From NCBI RefSeq assembly GCF_027744825.2, contig NC_071335.1, positions 14,636,501 through 14,700,500 of the forward strand: a stretch of DNA of 64,000 bases. The letters are read 5' to 3'. Position numbers and translations under genes: made by a program. The notes beneath the pieces were generated by a model, which was not told the DNA's origin, made no database searches, and saw only the letters and a program-made list of their open reading frames with translations. This document shows, one piece after another, positions 60,791 to 64,000 of this stretch; the first letter of the stretch is position 1, and every line of letters begins with the position of its first letter. The stretch is from Synchiropus splendidus (taxonomy: Eukaryota > Chordata > Actinopteri > Syngnathiformes > Callionymidae).

Positions 60791-62570
60791 TGACCATGCG
60801 CTTCAGACACATTACACATGTATTACATTTACATTACATGTAAAAATAAAATGCGACTTCATTCCCGTTTCCATTTGTTATTATTTTGGGATCATTGAGA
60901 GGAGAGTGCACCATGAGATGATGTCATCAGAGAGCGCCTCTCTGCCACAAAACAACACACTCCGCTGACGTTTCTTTGGTGTTTCCCATCCAGAATAGCA
61001 TTAGGCTACACCCACACGATCATTTTCCATGCCAGTTTCAACAAAGCATAGTCTTTCTGCCGTCCACATGGATCCGTTGTTTACTGACCATGTAGTTCAG
61101 CTTTTGTCACGAGAATTGTTCACTGCTTATAATTACAGAGTAGCGCAAGAGTTTGTCTTAATGTTGACGTTAACCTGAACAGTTGTTGCCGAATGCACAC
61201 TAATATGTAATATGCGGCAGTATTGTTATGAAGTGACGACTTTCTGGGAGACAACCAAAGCAGACTGCGACGTAATGCGCCGTGTCTTTATCGCAAAATC
61301 TGTTTTCATAGAAACAATTCTTAACTTCATTATCGATAAACTGAAAATCCTCCTCCAAATGTGAAAACATTTTTACAAATTTTCCAAATTTCTAGTGTAC
61401 CATGTTGCACTTTTAAGCTGTGATGCTATTTCTAAAGTCTTCAACTTGATGACACTTAGAGATAATTTTGTTTCTTCATTGTTCGCCTTTTGTTATCAGA
61501 ACAAAATGCTACATGTCTCGTGCAGCATTGTGTCTCTGAATAAAAGACATATTTAATGAAGCAGAAGAGAAGGTTTTATGGAAAAGAAAAGGACTTTTTT
61601 TCTGTTGGGGAGAACTGCATTCAGTGGCGGTGTGTATTGTGTGTGAGTGTGGACTTGTGTGAGGCGGATTGATATTGCTCTGTGTCCTCTCCAGCCTTCT
61701 TTATTTAGTCCACTGTCAGCTCCCATTCCAGAGTCTGTCCATTCACTGAGCCTAATGGTCTGTGTGATAGCTTCACAACCTCCCACCTGTTTGTGCTGTT
61801 GGAATATCTCTGTGTGTGTGTTGTTGTTTTTTTTTTTCTTAAGCGTGCCGATGCACGGAAGCACAACACAAAGAAAATAGCGAAGGTGCCAAAGTTCAAG
61901 ATGCCACATAAGTGCAATCGAGGATGAACTTTGAGAGCATACGTTATTACTTTTGTATCCTAGGGATATTACCTCGTGAGCACATCTTGTTTGGTTCTTT
62001 TGTTCCATCTTCATATTACACTGTCAAGAAAGCAACAGCAGGCGGAAGCTTTGAGAAACAGAATGGCTGCAGGAACTCACCTGTTTGGCCGCTGAAGCGG
62101 TTCTTTGCACATCCAAATTTGTTTTACACTCACATCTTAAATGGAAAAATATGAATAAGAAAACATTCTGTTTCTACTTCCCTTTGAATGTTACTTTTTT
62201 TTTTCTATTTCCTTGTCTAATGAGAATGTGATGCATGTAGCTCATTCATGAATCATCTTCTATGCCTTGTGACTTGACCCAGCTTTATTTAAATGTGGGT
62301 GAATCATACATGTGCCTTGATCAAGTAGAAAATGAGTGAATTCTTCAGTACAGCAAGGCACAGTCCGCTAGTGCCTCCAAACATTACGCCTGAAAATGAT
62401 GAGGGGCAAAGCATTTTAACGTCCTGATGTTTATAAGTGTTTTCACCAAATGACTTGACTTTAATGCCATGGTTACCTCCCTGGTTTGGCAGGTGTTTCT
62501 CTCTTTCTGTCCTCCAATTTCAAAATCACTTGAAATGTCCTCACCAACTGTGGGGCCACTGTTGATCCAA

Positions 62571-62810
<240 letters not shown>

Positions 62811-63394
62811 CCCTCCCTCCATGCCGTCTCACTTGGCAACAGCATGTCTACTGCAGAGGTTTCTTGCACGTTTAAAGGCGTCAACGCCACAAATTCAGTA
62901 TGATATTTAAAACGGCAGATGACCAGCCTTTCTCGGGTGTTGCTTTAAGACCGTATCGAGCTAATCCGCTGCTGTTTTGTGCGTGTCAGATGCAGCGTTC
63001 TTTGGCCACCTGAATGTTTTGCAAACGTCCAGAGTGACAGCTGCTTCCGCTGAGTGCTCTCCGTGTCTCTCGGAGCATCCCTCATTTTTACAGTCTAAAG
63101 AGTGTCATGCTGGCAAAAATATTGAGCCTTGTCACATCAAACCAATGGCATTTTATTTACCTTTAAAGCGCTCAAATTGCGCTGTTTTCGCCCGCGTGTC
63201 TGCAGCTCTGCCAACAAAGACGATCTACTGGAGGGTGAAAACAGCACACTTTGAACACTTTAAATGTAAATAAGATGTGAGGAGTTCATGATTCAAGTTC
63301 ATATCATTGCCGAGATTTTTTCATAAGTCAGTCTCCATGCTGGACCGCTAGAACTAGAGGATCGCTAGAAGTGAACCTCATGCATTTTCTGCAG

Positions 63395-63518
63395 CACAGA
63401 CAGCAACAGTGCACCCGCGGCTTATAGACCAGTGCGGCTTATGGACATAAAACATCTATTTTCCTTCTTAGATTTTGTGGGTGCAGCTAATATTGCGGTG
63501 CGCTCCATAGTCTGGAAA
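63395..63518. repeat. Unclassified interspersed repeat fragment
   Basis: CGCGGCTTATAGACCAGTGC, GCGGCTTATGGACATAAAAC and GTGCGCTCCATAGTCTGG form the 'tgcggcttatag..gtgcgctctatagtccgg' pattern seen in many vertebrate genomes. It is followed directly by an (ACAG)n run at 63522-63546. Class not certain. Confidence 0.45.
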
Positions 63519-63521
63519 AAA

Positions 63522-63546
63522 AGGACAGACAGACAGACAGACAGAC
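63522..63546. repeat. (ACAG)n microsatellite
   Basis: About six GACA units, abutting the repeat fragment at 63395-63518. Confidence 0.85.
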
Positions 63547-64000
63547 AAAAATGAGCTTCAAATGTGAGGCACTAAGTGGGTAAAAAAAGAAATGTGTCGC
63601 CGCCAAGTACTTTTCTTGTTGCTTAATGAAATCAGCCCATTACATTTCTTCAAAACTCACAGTTGAAATGGGAAAAAATCCTTCTAAAAACTTCCTTAAA
63701 AATGAATGCAGGACTGACAGCTGTGTAGCAGGTTGGTGGTGAAGGAGGGCAATTTATGACGCTAACCACAGAGAAGCCTTGAATTAGCTTCAATACTTTA
63801 AGGGAAACCGATTCTGTTTAAACGCCTTTTTCCTATCAAAGGACGCAGTTGAGTTTGGGTCCCTTGGTGCAAACTAAAACATGAAGATGAAACAGACCCT
63901 CCCTGTCATTTTTCTGCCCTTGATCAATTTTGCATTTTTTTTCTTTTCTCTTCTTCTCTTTTTTTCAAGTGTGTGTGGCGTTGCTTAATGTTGCCATCTT

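Noticed and set aside
61553..62014. 153-codon minus-strand open frame
   Set aside because: Low-complexity and T-rich-tract derived segments, no recognised domain, no splice or promoter support.

Overview
The window is vertebrate nuclear DNA, most probably from a teleost fish. It is almost entirely intronic and holds no complete gene. Only four short stretches behave like coding exons. All are on the plus strand, all have canonical AG/GT splice borders, and together they form one continuous 136-codon reading frame (408 nt). They match consecutive internal exons of zeta-sarcoglycan (sgcz), a single-pass type II membrane glycoprotein of the dystrophin-glycoprotein complex. The teleost call rests on the repeat content (many short nonautonomous DNA transposons, hAT and pogo/Tigger-like elements, L2/Maui-like LINE tails) and on introns far shorter than those of the mammalian gene.

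Layout. 1-10979 is the intron upstream of the first visible exon; the exons for the N-terminus and membrane segment must lie further upstream. Exon A is 10980-11067, followed by an 18.2 kb intron. Exon B is 29252-29374, followed by a 1.07 kb intron. Exon C is 30441-30513, followed by a 20.8 kb intron. Exon D is 51360-51483, followed by at least 12.5 kb of intron to the window end. The last exon, which carries the cysteine-rich C-terminus in this family, was not found and should lie downstream.

The introns are dense with interspersed repeats. The best-delimited are a hAT element with a perfect 8-bp target duplication (52201-53182), a hAT remnant with a decayed transposase start (2087-2532), two pogo/Tigger-like elements in opposite orientation (9193-9878 and 27336-27931), a 593-bp element with long terminal inverted repeats (12096-12688), and at least six copies of a palindromic MITE at about 7.9, 20.5, 24, 33.5, 35.4 and 41.1 kb. 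One MITE copy has expanded into a twelve-unit, 32-bp minisatellite (24153-24536). LINE fragments and simple repeats, including a long GATA/GACA tract at 62.6 kb, make up much of the rest.

I see no prokaryote-like system, operon, CRISPR array, rRNA or tRNA gene. The most interesting signals are regulatory and structural. The palindromic MITE carries a pair of oppositely oriented CTCF-consensus motifs. The 593-bp element carries a YY1-like motif in each arm. Inverted repeat pairs flank sgcz exon A, and exons B and C, in the arrangement that favours exon circularisation.
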